Assembly: GCA_003427395.1 (NCBI GenBank)
Contig: BFEA01000578.1
Location: forward strand, 99,004-127,613
Length of the DNA: 28,610 bases
Direction of reading: 5' to 3'
Source: Chara braunii
Taxonomy: Eukaryota; Streptophyta; Charophyceae; Charales; Characeae
Shown here: one piece after another, positions 1 through 11,251 of the stretch
How the letters are laid out: every line of letters starts with the position of its first letter
How positions within the stretch are numbered: the first letter of the stretch is position 1
Program-made: the position numbers and the translations under genes
Notes under the pieces: model-generated
The model's database searches: none
Told to the model about the DNA's origin: nothing
What the model saw: the letters and a program-made list of their open reading frames with translations, nothing else

Positions 1-680
1 CCCTTGTGCATGCGCCCGTTATTAGCCTAATTGCATTCATACCCCTAAGACTCCCCCACTTTCCCCAAAAATCCTTGGCACACCCCTTTTCGCACGTCCA
101 GGCCCACATCCCACTCCGATTAGGAAGTCGCGCTGGGCGTGCGGTTAGGGCGTCACATAGCTACTGACCCACATGTGGCGGCTTTTACATGTCGTGCCAG
201 AGGTAGGCTAGCCAGGGGTTTTTCTTATGTTGTTAATAGTACAGGGATAGTGTGTGGCGTGGAAAAACCGGAAAAAAAACATCGAAATTTGGTGTTGTAA
301 ACAGTCTGCTTAATTTTGTTGTTTTACCGGTCTCATAACTTTTACTTTTTAGCAAAAGGTGCAAGAATTCGCATATAGGTGGTCTGGTGATCAGGCGCCC
401 ATATAGCCTGTCAATATGTGACTTTGTGCAGTCTTCCCTAAGGGCTACACGCCTCTAACTGATGACGCATGTGCGAATTCACGTAGCATCCGCGATGACG
501 CAAACCACGGGGATTCTTAGCGAAGAGCATTGTACGAATTTCACCCGCTGATGTTAGCCAAGCACCCAAGGCTCTCTTACTTCCCTGTGATAATTGTGGT
601 AGATTCTTAAGGGTTGTTTTTTATGTGTTAGAAACGTGGGAACCCACTGTACCGTACCCATAGGGCTGTGAACTCCGAGT
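1..680. other. No gene recognised; contains a short LTR-promoter-like match
   Basis: No convincing coding region is visible. Roughly positions 145-225 resemble 8745-8820: both have a segment reading gacccacatg, then ggcttttac/tat, then agaggtagg. Read on the minus strand this becomes a TATA-like AAAAGCC followed by CATGTGGGTC. In the second copy this sits inside the block inserted in LINE A, so the first may be an old LTR fragment. The rest is unrecognised. Confidence 0.35.
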
Positions 681-1330
681 GCAGCCGATTAGCTCAGTGG
701 GTAGAGCACCCGTTGGAAATGCACATTGTGGCTTAAGGTTGTGGGTTCAAAAACCGTTAAGCCTCGCACATGGACACCGGTGGGCGTTGACCAACGGCCG
801 GGACCGCTGTACAAACTAATCCCTTGGGTTGTTGAACGGTAAGGATCAAGACACTGCCTGCACCGCCCAAGGGATTTAGTCCAGGATTGTTGTACGTTGG
901 GGCTTGACTATGAGTGAGTTGCCCAGGGACGTTGGTCATAGGTTGTTCTGATGATCTCACCAGTCTGGCATATCGCACATTGGTATCGTTTGAGACACAA
1001 TTGTTACATGATGATGAGCATCGGTTTCAAGTCTGGCTTGGGACTTTGTGGGGGGGTTCTAGTACAGATAGGCCTATCATACGCGGAACTGCAAAACTCT
1101 TACACAGGTGCAGCTTACGAGCACATACACAGCCTACAGGAACATACATAGCTTACGGGCGCACACGCACAACCTACGGGCATACATACATGACCTATGG
1201 GCACATACACGCGGAACTGCAAAACTCTTACACAGATACAGCTCACGAGCACATACTCAGCCTACAGGCACATACATAGCTTACACGCACACACGCACAA
1301 CCAACGGGCATACATACAAGCCAGGAAGGG
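681..1330 (+). repeat. SINE1 copy 1: long tRNA-headed retroposon
   Basis: The 5' end reads as a tRNA-like promoter. There is a box-A-like TAGCTCAGTGGGTAGAGC at 689-706 and a box-B-like GGTTCAA at about 744-750. The body aligns with the inverted copy at 22205-22845 at several landmarks, including CGTTGGAAATGC, a GATCTC.CCAGT.TGGCATATC block near 952-972, and GTCTGGCTTGGGACTTTG. The 3' part is a run of CATACA/AGCCTACGGG-type units. At about 650 bp it is long for a SINE. No poly(A) tail or target duplication was found, so its 3' end is approximate. Confidence 0.7.
1082..1329 (+). repeat. 128-bp tandem duplication inside SINE1
   Basis: CGCGGAACTGCAAAACTC begins at 1082 and again at 1210, giving a period of 128 bp; the second unit is slightly shorter. 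Each unit is built from smaller degenerate units of the type CACATACATAGCCTACGGG. The open frames across it are by-products of the repeat, not genes. Confidence 0.8.
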
Positions 1331-2623
1331 GTACCCGGTCTCTGCTAGGGGTGTCATAGACTTGATCTGGGCTTGGGGGGCTATCAGATATGGTCAGTGA
1401 TATGCTCGGTAGGATTAGGGTAGTAGGTGGGGTCGATGGAAACACTGCTTGAGCCTGGCATCCAAAGTACCTGGGGGACAAGGCTTGTCCGATCATGCTT
1501 CAGCCGGGGCTGGGTAAGGTGTGAGCTGGAATAGTACCAGTGACACTGCTGGGTGACCTCCTGGGAAGCTTCCATTCCAGTGCTCGTCTGCCTAGCCCTG
1601 GTCCTTAGAACCGCTGTCTGGTCCAAGTCAACCTCTGAGATGGTGAGGTGATAGTCCTGACTCCTGAGGAATAGGGGGTGCGCCAGAATTGACAAGAGGA
1701 TGATGGGTAGGGTGGCGATCTCACAAAAAATGGTCAGGATAGCCAACAACTGACTGGTGACTGCAACCACTGTATGTCTGGAATCCGGGCTTTTTTACAA
1801 CAACTAGGGCTTCAAAAAAAAAGAAAAAGACTGCGAACTCCGAGCCTGGCCTAATGAGCCAAAACAATGGCGGCCTGCAGATACCAGTAGGGAGAAAAAA
1901 TGCTCCATTGTTTTTGCCCTGCATTTTTATTTTTATTTTTTTTTGGGGGGGGGGAGCGGGGAAGAAAGATCATTGCTCAATCTATGTTTCAGATTTTTTT
2001 GACAATTATTTTGATTAGGGAAAATCGCCAACATCGGTGCACAACAAGCTGCCGACCGCCTATGGCCAGGCCTATGAGCCACCGTCAGATCGTCAATATC
2101 AGGCGGTGTAAAAAACTCAGCTGTTCCAAGACTTTGGGCGCCTTTTAAGGCCTCCAGTCACGAGGTAGGACCGGTCCTACGCTTTTTTTCAATGGAACTC
2201 TTAGGGCAACCAGATAGCTGTCGGTCCTCCACAAAAGTGCGAAGAACCGGTCACCGCATGCCTCCCACCCCGGTTATACCCCATTTTGATTGGTCGCCTG
2301 CCACAGCAATGCACGCCACCTTGACACAGGCGTGGTAACCCACTATCCTGCAGCCTTAGGGCTGCGAACACTACCTGTGGGTCCTTGACGAGTACTCTAC
2401 ATGACAGGATTTTGAGTTTATATAGGGGTAAAGTTGGGTCTTTGGGCCTCCCTACACTGCTCAGCATTCTACAGATATCTTGGCTATCTTCTGGACCAGA
2501 TACATTCGGACTGATCAACTTTTGGGATATATAGGCCATTACCAGCTGTAGATGAGACCTTTCAAATGCTCAAACTACCATTACCTAGTACGCCATTGCC
2601 CAAGAAAGGGAGGGATCAGCACC
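1331..2623. other. No gene recognised
   Basis: Open frames here are short, lack recognisable domains and cross low-complexity tracts, including a T-rich then G-rich run near 1922-1955. Nothing can be assigned. Confidence 0.4.
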
Positions 2624-2669
2624 CCTAGCATTCACTCGGGTTGTTTCCTAGCATTCACTCGGGTTGTTT
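2624..2669. repeat. 23-bp direct tandem repeat (two units)
   Basis: CCTAGCATTCACTCGGGTTG followed by TTT occurs at 2624-2646 and again, immediately adjacent and identical, at 2647-2669. An A-rich tract (2675-2705) and a T-rich tract (2735-2755) follow. Confidence 0.9.
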
Positions 2670-2779
2670 CTCGTTAAAATAAAAATAAATAAAAATAAAA
2701 AAAAGGAAAAGGAAGAAACACACCCGGCTTGTATTTTTTTATTTTTTTATTTTAGAAAGAATACAAGTCTTTATAAAAG

Positions 2780-2806
2780 CCAGGAACCGGGCCCAGCGTC
2801 CCTTAC
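2780..2806 (-). repeat. Fragment of the shared LINE 3' tail
   Basis: On the minus strand this reads GTAAGGGACGCTGGGCCCGG followed by TTCCTGG. It matches the start of the tail at 4087 (minus), 21511, 25973, 28483 and 28540 (plus). Only the first part is present; A/T-rich DNA continues beyond. Confidence 0.6.
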
Positions 2807-3399
2807 AAAATTAGGTGGGGCCCTCAGCGGGCAAGGCATCACCGGCCAAGCACATCGAGGGCACCACTAGATTTCACCCCACAGTCAACTCCACAACCAA
2901 CTCCACAGCCCCTACCACTGAAAAATCAACGAAAATTATCAGCAAAATCTAAGTTCATCACCAAGAAACTCTAATCACAACAGTCGTGGCAAGCCTAATT
3001 TAGTGACCCAAATTCCACCAACCACGAAAAGAAAACCATACGCAAAAGGCAATCACAACCACAGAGTAGAACCAGCTGTCAGCGCTACTTGATCATGTCC
3101 TCTATTCGTCCAGAGTTACTACCAACCCCTGCCAATCCGCCCTGCCACCCGCGCGGCAGGGGTCTGTGCCCAAAGACAAGACTTTTCAGAGAAGGGAAAA
3201 GAAAAGAAAAAAGGAAGAAACATCCCCACTGGAATCTCTGAAAAAAAGAGGAGATCAGATTTGCCTTGTCAAGGCTGGATCCTTAGATTTTGTACTTTTT
3301 ACTTTTTTTGTTTTGGGATCCTCAGATCTTAATTTCCCAATTGCAGAGACAGTGGACTGGACCTGATTCTTTCATGCCATGTGACAGAGATTCTGTAAT
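2807..3399. other. No gene recognised
   Basis: C/A-rich then purine-rich sequence with short frames and no recognisable domain. Confidence 0.4.
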
Positions 3400-3560
3400 C
3401 ATCTATCTTTTATCTTTCTTCTTTTCTCAAGCCTCCAACCGGTGAACGTGCGGGAGCTGCACCCACCAGCAGGTGCGATACCTGCTACAGCAGGTGGGCG
3501 ATACCGGCCAGGGGTCAGCCAGTAGCATCAGGACCAATGGGCCAGTTACTGATACATCAA
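3400..3560 (-). repeat. SINE2 3' segment (fragment)
   Basis: The reverse complement matches the 3' part of the SINE2 copy at 20390-20500. Shared blocks include CAGCAGGTAT, CACCTGCTGGTGGG and GTTGGAGGC. A hairpin is conserved: AGCAGGT/ACCTGCT at 3469-3490 here, CAGCAGGT/ACCTGCTG near 20430-20452 there. The 3' ends then diverge into A-rich sequence. Confidence 0.65.
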
Positions 3561-3812
3561 TGAAAAAAAGGGGGGGGGGGGGAGGAGAGCAGTGGGGTTT
3601 CTGCCCAGCCTGGGTGAAGAAGCACTACCTTGATCGTCTGCTGCTTTCTTTCTTTCTTTTTTTTTTTTTAAATACAGGTGGTTTCTTTTTCTCCATCACA
3701 ATCATTAGTTTGCGGTTTTGTCGGGGTTCAGATGCATGATTTTTTGTTATTTTTATTATTTTTCCCCGACTCGATGTATTATGAAATGAAAGAAAAACTG
3801 AAGAGATCCATC

Positions 3813-3917
3813 GGCCTAGCTCAACTGGTTACGCACGCAAAGTGACATTCAGGAGGTCGTGGGCTTAACCCCCATAGCCACCTGCGGCACGCTCGGTGCC
3901 AACTACCTGAGAAATCT
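3813..3917 (+). repeat. SINE2, 5' half, split by LINE A
   Basis: This is a tRNA-like head: GGCCTAGCTCAACTGGTTAC from 3813 (box-A-like) and a box-B-like GGTCGTGGGCTTAACCCCC near 3855-3873. It aligns with the head at 20033-20083. The sequence stops at the A-tail of LINE A. It appears to resume after 18102 with GATAGCC, which the 20033 copy has at about 20125-20131 after the same spacing landmarks. It is therefore read as one SINE cut in two by LINE A. Confidence 0.6.
3900..3917. repeat. Target-site duplication of LINE A, left copy
   Basis: CAACTACCTGAGAAATCT lies directly against the T-run (3917-3931) that is the A-tail of minus-strand LINE A. The right copy, CAACTAACTGAGAAATCT at 18085-18102, differs at one position. 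Similarity stops outside the 18 bp on both sides, as expected for a target duplication. Confidence 0.7.
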
Positions 3918-4278
3918 TTTTTTTTTTTTTTGTTTTGCTTTGTTTTGTTTTAATTAACATCTATAGTGAGGAGTAGAGGGCGTGCTGATAAGAGCAGACA
4001 CTCCCTCTATCCCCAAAGATGGATAGATGACTCCGTTCCATTGGTGGGGAGCTGCACCTGCTGGAAACCGGGTCCAGTGTCCCTTACATCTTGAATAATG
4101 AATAGACAAGCAAGGTAGAGAATGAAAAAGTGGTTCCAGCGACCCTCCCGCTCCAGGAATGTTAACAGATATGCCTCTTACCCTGCCCGGGCGCCAGATA
4201 TGCCATTATACCTAGCAGTGCTAACATTCAAAAATTCTTTTTCAGAACGAGGCAAAAAAAATAGCAAGAGACAGCTGG
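3918..4278 (-). other. LINE A 3' UTR with shared tail and A-rich end
   Basis: After the ORF2 stop (4279) there are about 190 bp of unique sequence. The tail follows, starting at 4087 on the minus strand: GGGACACTGGACCCGG, then TTTCCAGCAGGTGCAGCTCC. A 6-bp stem, GCTGGA/TCCAGC, is present in the related copy at 21519; the LINE A copy has ACTGGA. An A-rich stretch (AAAACAAAAC pattern) runs from about 3950 to 3917. The same tail plus GAGGGAGTGTCTGC recurs at 21511-21645. Confidence 0.65.
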
Positions 4279-6112
4279 TCACTCCAGACCAAACCATGAA
4301 ACAGGGACTATGGCCAGTTTGGATGGAGGGAAGGGGTCAGGAAATTCAGATAGAGGGCTGAGGGGGATGGAAGGATCCACTTTACTCCAGTCATTAAACT
4401 GTAAGTGGTACTTCCTATCGTGAGCATCATCACTCTCTCCATACCATTTAACCTGCCCTACTGTACCACCTTGATCTCCTCCAAGCCAGTTTTGGTTGAA
4501 TGTTTTTATATGTTGTTTGATGTCTTTTTCCGTTGTTAAGAATCTAAGTTTTTCCTTCAGTGTGTCCCACCTAGAGTTAATCTCTAGTTGAACTTGTTGT
4601 TTGATAGTATCCGTGAACTCAGGGCCGTCGAGCCTGGCATCGTCCATTTCAAATGTGCACCTGCGAGACCATATAGCCCACATGACCGCCCTCCTTCCCA
4701 TCATGAATAAATTAGTTGTGAAGTTATCTTCGCATGATGGATTCCACGTTTCTACGAGGAGTGCCTTCCAATTCCATGGCAATGGTAGGGGGGTTTCCAA
4801 CTGATTCCAAATCCTATCCCACCATCTCCATAGCCATACCGATCCAGGACATTGTAGGAATATATGTTCTATGGTTTCCGGGATTAATTTAACCGGAAAA
4901 GCAGATCTGCAGAATTTGCACCAGGGAAGGGCTATTCCTCTTTGTTCCAGTGTTGTTCTGTCAATGATCCAGTCATTAGTTGGTAAGCATCTATGAGAAA
5001 TCTGCCATTGTAGTGAGGCCACTTTTGCTGGTTTTGTCTTATTGAATGGAACCATTTGACTGTTCGCAAATCCTCTTTACTTACGTTTAGGTGTCTCATC
5101 CAACGTTCTTCAATTTTGTCCTTGATATTTATCCTAGGGTGCAACATCCTATATGTGGATTTGACCGTCAACGTATGAAAAGTCCTCGTGTGGGAGCGAC
5201 CTTGGTAGACCGTAGATGACCAATACCAATTGTTTGGGTCTAGAGGGAGATGGGATATAGGTGTGTCTGGTTTGAAGGCCCGCCGCCTATCCTTAATCAT
5301 TAATATTCTAATTCTGAATACTCTATCTTTCTGGATTAGTCTCGTGCTCTGATGGGGGGTAATGTTGAGGAAACCATCGTCCCCTAGATTATATACTGTC
5401 GTAAGTACATCTCCATTTGGGTGTACTTCATTAATCCTCCCTATTATTCCTGGTTGATCATGAATAGAGATCCAATCATTTGGAATGAGTGTAGGTCCTT
5501 TTTTGAAGATTCTGACCCAATCCAAGGGAATAATATCTATTATCTGCTCCAATGCTTCCTTTTGGATGTGGCAGTATCTCACTTTGCCATTGACGGTAGG
5601 GAGGTCGATCCAATCATTGGTGTCTTTGTTCCAAATACCTTTAATGCGCGTGACTCCCCTTCTAATCCATCCTTTCCATGGGGAGTTTGTGCAGTTTAGG
5701 GTACAACCATGGGAATTTCTGATTAGAGAATTATTGAATAATTGTTGTCGACACACTTCCTCCCATCTCTCTGGTGTTACTTTGTCCGGGATGGGTAGTT
5801 TCCTCCAAGTTTTAAGCAATTCAGTCCAGAAAGGATCCCTAGATAGATCTTGTCAGATAACTCAAGTTTTGTAGATTCAGATGAGGACGCCCTTGGGAGT
5901 GGCCAAGCGCGATTTTCCAACCACATTAGGGGATCAATTTCTTCTGGAGTGGGAGGGGCAAGGCGTCTTATTTGCTCACAAGCTAGAATACTCCACGGTG
6001 TTTGGGGGTTGAAAAGGAGGCGCTTAATCCACTGGAGTGAGAGGGTCTTCGCTTGGGTAGTAGGGTCAATTATGCCCAATCCGCCTATAGATTTAGGTTG
6101 AATTATTGATTG
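4279..6112 (-). pseudogene. LINE A ORF2, C-terminal part with zf-RVT-like domain
   Basis: This is the region after the RT core. Reading order is 6112-5790 (frame of the upstream RT), then a frameshift near 5800 into 5819-4932, then another near 5045 into 5055-4279. The last segment has SLQWQISHRCLPTNDW, then CKFC and ETIEHIFLQC (cysteines and histidine at about 4849-4920). This fits the zf-RVT pattern of a CxxC pair followed by HxxxxC, common at the end of plant LINE ORF2 proteins. The middle part aligns with LINE B at 27500-28480, for example LTVKSTYRML against LTVKATYSLW. The segment starts just after the TGA at 6113-6115. Confidence 0.8.
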
Positions 6113-8130
6113 TCATGCCACTCTACTAAGAACATTGATGGACTCATGATTACCTCGCCAAAGGAATGCAACCAATTGCTTCTGCAGAATTTTAATAGAT
6201 ATTTTATCAAGTGCCCAAACTGCAGATTTATACCAAATTGAGGCGAGAACCACCTTATTGATTGCTAGAGATCTTCCTATTAATGAGGTATGTTTATCTT
6301 TCCATAATTCAAGTTTTGAAAGTGCATGTTTCAGAAACCCTTCACTGTTGGATGCTGGTTTTCCTAGGGCAGAAAGAGAGATCCCAAGAACCCTCACAGA
6401 GGATTCCAAAGGGAGCCATTTGATCATTGGTCTTTCTGGAGGCCTAACTCCTTGGTAGTGGACCCACCATCCTAGGGTTTTATTTCCCCAGTTCAACCTC
6501 ATATCAGATAATTTACAAAACTCATCCATAATCCGTTTTATTGCCTCAAGATTTCCGTGTGAGGCATCGACCATTAGAGATAGGTCATCAGCAAAAGAGG
6601 GAACATACTGGTATGGCGCCCTCTGGTATGGATGTGATTTGAATACACTTGATGTCTTTATGATGGCGAATGTCAGCTGCCAAGGCTTCCATAATGATTA
6701 CAAAGAGGAATGAGGCAATGAGATCACCTTGCCTGACTGATCTTTGTAACATTATGGGAGGGGCTACATTTCCGTTAACCATGACTCTTGTTGAAGCATT
6801 CTCATGTAGTATTTTAACCCATCTTCTGAAGTTCGGACCGAAGTTAAATTTTTCTAGGCATTTATCCAGAAAAAAAAGTCCACATGGTCGTAAGCTTTCT
6901 CAAAATCAATAAAGATAAAAGCAGCATTATGTTTGGATTGGCGAGAGAGTTTGACCAGCTCATTAGTAAGGAGAATATTATCTTGAATATTTATTCCTTG
7001 AATAAAGTCAGTTTGCGCAGGGTGGATTATATCTGTTATATATTTATTCAGGCGAATCGTGAGGGCTTTTGAAATAAGTTTATACACAACTGAGAGAAGG
7101 GTAATGGGGCGATAATTACGAATATTACATTTGTCCCCCTTTTTATAAAGCAGTGTTAGGACACCTTGTCCCACTATCTCTCCTAGTCTACCTGAAGTCC
7201 ACACTTCGTGGTATAAATCCATTAGACCTTGAGCTATAAAATTCCAGAGAGATTCCCAGAATTCCTTTGGTAATCCATCTATACCTGGGGTTTTCTCTTC
7301 CTCCATGAGCATAAGGGCAGTCCATATTTCGTCCTTTGTTAGCGGGTTTTCGAGAGTAATTCTTTGAGTCTCAGATAGTGATTTTTCCACAGGTTTAAGG
7401 AAGTCATCAATATCCTTGATTCGTTGATTGACCGGAGTAGTTGTCGTTTCTGAAAGGAAGAGGGATTTAAAGAATTCTCTAACAATTTTGGTGCATTCTG
7501 CCGTAGAGGTTGCTAGCTGATTGTTTTGATGTTGGGGGTTTGCAAGGGCTGCAATTATTGTTCTTCCTGTTCTTGCTCGTACCATGGAAAAAAAACCTTG
7601 CATCCATTCCACCTTCAGTAGCCAATTTTCGGAGCTTTCCCCTGATCCTGGTTCTTTGCCATCGATATTCCATGAGGGATAGAAGACGATCCTTTAGTTC
7701 CTGAATTTCCTGTGCACTTGATTCGTCATCTCCATCATTATTTAAAATATTTTCTTGGGATTGTAGCTCATGGATACGTTGATAAAGTCTAGATTCATTA
7801 GAATGACGTTCTGTTGCTAAAAGCTTAGAATATTCATTGCATTTACGGCCTAGGAAAAGTAGACCGTTGTTGAACCAAGTTATGTTGTCTTGGATGAGGA
7901 TTTTCTGCTATCGCCAGAAGTACCAGACATCCTTTAGGTAAGTTTTAAATCCTTCTATGTTTAGAAGGGATGTATTTAATTTGTAGTAGCCCCTACCTTG
8001 ATCTGTTTTTTTAGAGAATGACAAGAGTACAGCGCACATCGCAAGGTCCAATCCAGGTAGAGGGCTTCTGGGGAAGATTTCAACAGTTTGTACCGCTCCT
8101 TCCAGATCTTCCGATAAGAGGATCAGATCA
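6113..8130 (-). pseudogene. LINE A ORF2, linker and reverse transcriptase
   Basis: This encodes the RT that would copy the LINE RNA at the nicked target. Visible RT blocks are LPKEFW, LLYKKGD and NYRPITLL (fingers), then FIDFEKAYDHVDF with the first catalytic Asp, RQGDLIASFLF (block B), and SFADDLSLM with the paired catalytic Asp residues (FADD codons 6585-6596). The blocks are scattered over frames: shifts near 8130, 7600, 6880 and 6600. There are stops at 7908-7910 (TAG, after DVWYFWR) and 6113-6115 (TGA where a Trp codon is expected). Linker motifs such as GRKCNEYSK and KLATEGGMD recur in LINE B at about 24600 and 24800. Confidence 0.9.
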
Positions 8131-8502
8131 ATCCGTGATTTTGAAGTTATTTTGAAGTGTGAGGTTTAATCTTCTAAACGAGCCAAAAAGATTAAACGAC
8201 TGGGTGAGGTTAGCCATCATTGCTTCATCAGCTGCTATGTAATCCGGGCATGGGTCTGGAATGCGCCATCGATCCAATGAGCGATCAGGGGTAGGATTAA
8301 AGTCCCCAACAATAATCACTAGGATACCAATTGGGAGTTTGGGAATAAGAGACCCGAAAAAACGTTGTCGATTACCCACTTCATTTGGTCCGTACACACA
8401 CAAGACGACCACGATCTCAAGGTCTAACATCGCAAGTATATATGCCCATCTTCCCTCTTCCTTATCAACCTCCCAGTAGACTGGATCCACTTTGGATCCT
8501 GG
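8040..8502 (-). pseudogene. LINE A ORF2, C-terminal half of AP-type endonuclease
   Basis: From the insertion border the reading is GSKVDPVYW, EGRWAYI, VCVYGPNE and the catalytic GDFNPTPDR block. A frameshift follows near 8130, then SRIDLILLSEDL. This is the exonuclease-endonuclease-phosphatase fold that nicks the target DNA in L1-like LINEs. The terminal SDH motif of the family is replaced by LDL (PGLDLAMCAV), so the catalytic His is gone. The first half of the domain lies 3.2 kb away at 11706-12015. LINE B has the uninterrupted arrangement across this point. Confidence 0.9.
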
Positions 8503-9156
8503 TGTCGAGCGCATCGGACCCCGCGTGAGCGAGGGCCCTCCCGGCCGCGTCACGCAGGAGAAACTTAGTCTTTCAACCTTTTAGAGACAACTCGGGGACG
8601 GCACGGTAACCCGCGTCGACCCTTCGCCGCTCCGGCCGAGTGCGCCAGCTGTACATCCCACGGTCCCCTACGACAGGATAGGTTTCCGCGGGGCACAACT
8701 TACCTTCCCTAAGGGGCTGTCACCACCCTTAGGGGCGTATCCCACCGAGCTACCGACCCACATGCAAAGGCTTTTATAATGCAGTTGCAGAGGTAGGGCG
8801 GCCGAGGGCGTTTGCTCGTTCGCTGTAGCATAGGTACGCATAGTTAAACGCCAAAGTGGACCCGAAAGTCGTCTGTCCCCGGGGCGCTGATCTCCCAGGA
8901 ATCGGACCGACGCCGGTCGACTAGGACGTGACGTTCCAAGCGTAAGGAAGACTTCTAGCGATCATAGTCCCTTCTTTCGAAGACAATCAAGAGTCACTCA
9001 GACAAACCCTTTCAAAAAAAAGACTCAGATCAACGCAAGTTGACTTATCTTCCAAAATCAACTTATATGTAATACAATCATGCATACGACAAAGGTTGAC
9101 TTAGCTTCAAACAACACCTACCAATAAAAGATCAAAACATGACCAATACACAAGGC
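8503..9156 (-). other. Candidate 3' LTR or LTR fragment of another family
   Basis: On the minus strand a TATA-like TTATAAAAGCC (near 8779-8769) lies about 270 bp before the block end CTCGACA, as in an LTR with a promoter and R/U5 part. A possible TGTCGCC start is at about 9156. The sequence does not match the LTR-like part at 11252-11705, so it is not a simple pair. The part around the TATA has a diverged relative at 145-225. Confidence 0.3.
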
Positions 9157-10305
9157 GACACTCAAGTGGCGTCTGACTAAAATATCTTCACTCTGCCTGC
9201 CAGACGGCTGGACCGTCACGACTTTTTCGACTGGATAAGATGCGTTGCCAAGTTTTTTCATTCCGCCCCATACTGACTGCTAGCACGGAATATGAGCGCC
9301 CCGACTCTCAAGCAGAGTTAGAGTGTCATTGTTTTAATGATGACTTCACGCTTTTCCTTTAACTTTGGTGTGAATGCCATCTGCAAATAACTCAGCTACC
9401 ACCTATACAAGTCAGCGACCAACTCGAACAACAAACACACTGATCACTTCGTGAAAGACGGGGTCCACCTTGCCTCTGGGAAACAATTACTCTTGTTGTT
9501 CTATGAATGATGACGTACCCGTCTCTGACACAAAGACATTCGAAGCAACACTTTAGTCGTTACCTTCTGTCAACTAGCCTGATGACCCCAGGCTTGCACT
9601 TCTTATGGTGCAAACCTATCCGCGAAGATGGTGCCTACATGCACTCCACTCATAACTAACGAAAACACGAACTGGGCTTCTTATGGCGTCAGTTCTCCAT
9701 TCGTCTGTGGCTCCTAAGACGGCCACAAAGGGTAAACTATGACGGTCCTCCTTAGCGTAAGCCGACAATGACTTAACGTCTTCCGTGAATAGCGCATGTC
9801 CATCCCCTAGGAGGTGGTCTGGGATACCCCTCGTCCTCGCCCGAGTGAACCTCGGATCTCGGAAGTCGGGCCGGCTCCGCCACAACAGCATGGTATCCCC
9901 CCGCAGTGCGCTCCACTCCGGGTCGATCACAGGGCCGGCCCCTAAGGCAACGAACCCCCGCCTCAGATGCCTCCTAGGGAAAGGAAACGCCTCTACCACA
10001 ACAGACGATCAACCCCTTGCCGCCTGACGTCAAGGTGAATCTAGACGAAGAAGAAGATCACAGAGAAGAAAAGCATTTAGACAGACAGGTGTAGACAAAG
10101 GTGGTCATTCGGGAAAGAATGGGTAACATCTGGAATGAGTCCATGTCCGATTAAGTTTTTTTTTTTTTTTTTTTGTGATCGTTCCTTTTATCGTCGTCAA
10201 CTTATTTTCTCTCTTGTGACAAACATGCAAACAAGAGATAAAAGACAAACACCCTGTCCCCATTTTCATTGACATGGCCAATCTCGTTTTCAAGCTTTCT
10301 TCTAC
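9157..10305. other. Interior of inserted block; no gene recognised
   Basis: Between gag and the far end there should be pol in a complete element, but no protease, RT, RNase H or integrase motif is visible on either strand. A GC-rich part (about 9780-10020) has an open frame of 127 codons on the minus strand with no recognisable domain. A run of 19 T occupies 10156-10174. Confidence 0.4.
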
Positions 10306-11042
10306 CTACGGCTCTTTCCCCTTCCTCTTACTATTTTTCTCTTTGGCCATCATGACTTGAAACTTCAGCCTTTCCTCCTTCATGCCCTCCATCATTTCTC
10401 TCATGCAAGTCAAAGTTTTGTAAATTTCACCGTCCTTTACTTCTCCCAGCTTCACCTTTTTCCGCTCCTCCTTTTGCTGCCTCAAAAGTCGGTAGAGGAT
10501 ATCGTCGAATTTCCCCACCAGCGCATTTTGTCGGACCTTAGTCCAGTCATACCTCCCCTGCATCCCTTCAACCAATTTCGACTATTCGACATCATTGAAG
10601 TTATCAAGGAAGATGAGGCAGCGATCTTTGTCAGACAGATCCGGGATTAGGCGAGCCACACGCTCAAATGCCGATAAAAATTATTTGGTAGTACCAAACT
10701 TTTTACGATCCACCACCCTCAAATCCTGCAGGTCGAGCAGCCGGTCGCTGAGCTGGTACTTCTCCAACAACCGCGCCTTAAGGTCTGACCAATCATGGGA
10801 GATTCGCACCAGCTCATCGATCTCGTCCTAACCATACGAAGCATCTTCTCATCTGTCCATTCGTTGCTATATCCCAATTGCTCGAACTTGTCTTCCCAAG
10901 AAGAGCCATGATTCCCGTCGAACAACGGAACATCAATCTTAGGGTAGGGCTCTCGCTGCGATTGTCGGATGACCCGTGCCAGTTCTTGAATGTCATTCCT
11001 CCCATCGTCGTCGTTGTCGCGACGTCCTGCGGCAGCGGCCAT
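10306..11042 (-). pseudogene. gag: Broken gag-like gene of Ty3/gypsy type
   Basis: It starts at an ATG about 190 bp downstream of the primer-binding site. The first part has REPYPKIDVPLFDG and SWEDKFEQLGY, the style of opening seen in gag proteins of plant-lineage Ty3/gypsy elements. Near 10815 the frame shifts; the continuation (WSDLKARLLEKYQLSD) is in another frame. At least one stop interrupts it before the charged C-terminal part (10575-10306), which is rich in Lys/Glu and looks coiled-coil-like. No CCHC knuckle is visible and no pol follows. The family assignment is from sequence style, not from a search. Confidence 0.65.
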
Positions 11043-11231
11043 CTAGGGACCAAAACATAAACCCAAGAAATCAGTCTAGGAGTTTGGTGACACCTATTAA
11101 GGTTCCTTCCTTACATTTATAGAGGTCCAGAGATTACTAACCTTTCGTCTTAGACAACCATTATGACATGATCTTTTACTTGCTCCATTCCCGAGTGTCG
11201 TTCCACCAGGGACAACGGTAGTTTGTCGTTA

Positions 11232-11249
11232 TCCCCGGCAACGGCGCCA
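11232..11249 (-). other. Primer-binding site complementary to tRNA-Asp
   Basis: On the minus strand this is TGGCGCCGTTGCCGGGGA. Its complement, TCCCCGGCAACGGCGCCA, is the 3' end of plant tRNA-Asp(GUC) with the CCA, all 18 bases. It lies two bases after the candidate LTR end (...GACA at 11252). Athila/Tat elements of plants use the same primer. Confidence 0.85.
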
Positions 11250-11251
11250 CT

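Noticed and set aside
681-760. Functional tRNA gene
   Set aside because: Box A and box B are present but no complete acceptor stem pairs, and the sequence continues into a repeated SINE body.
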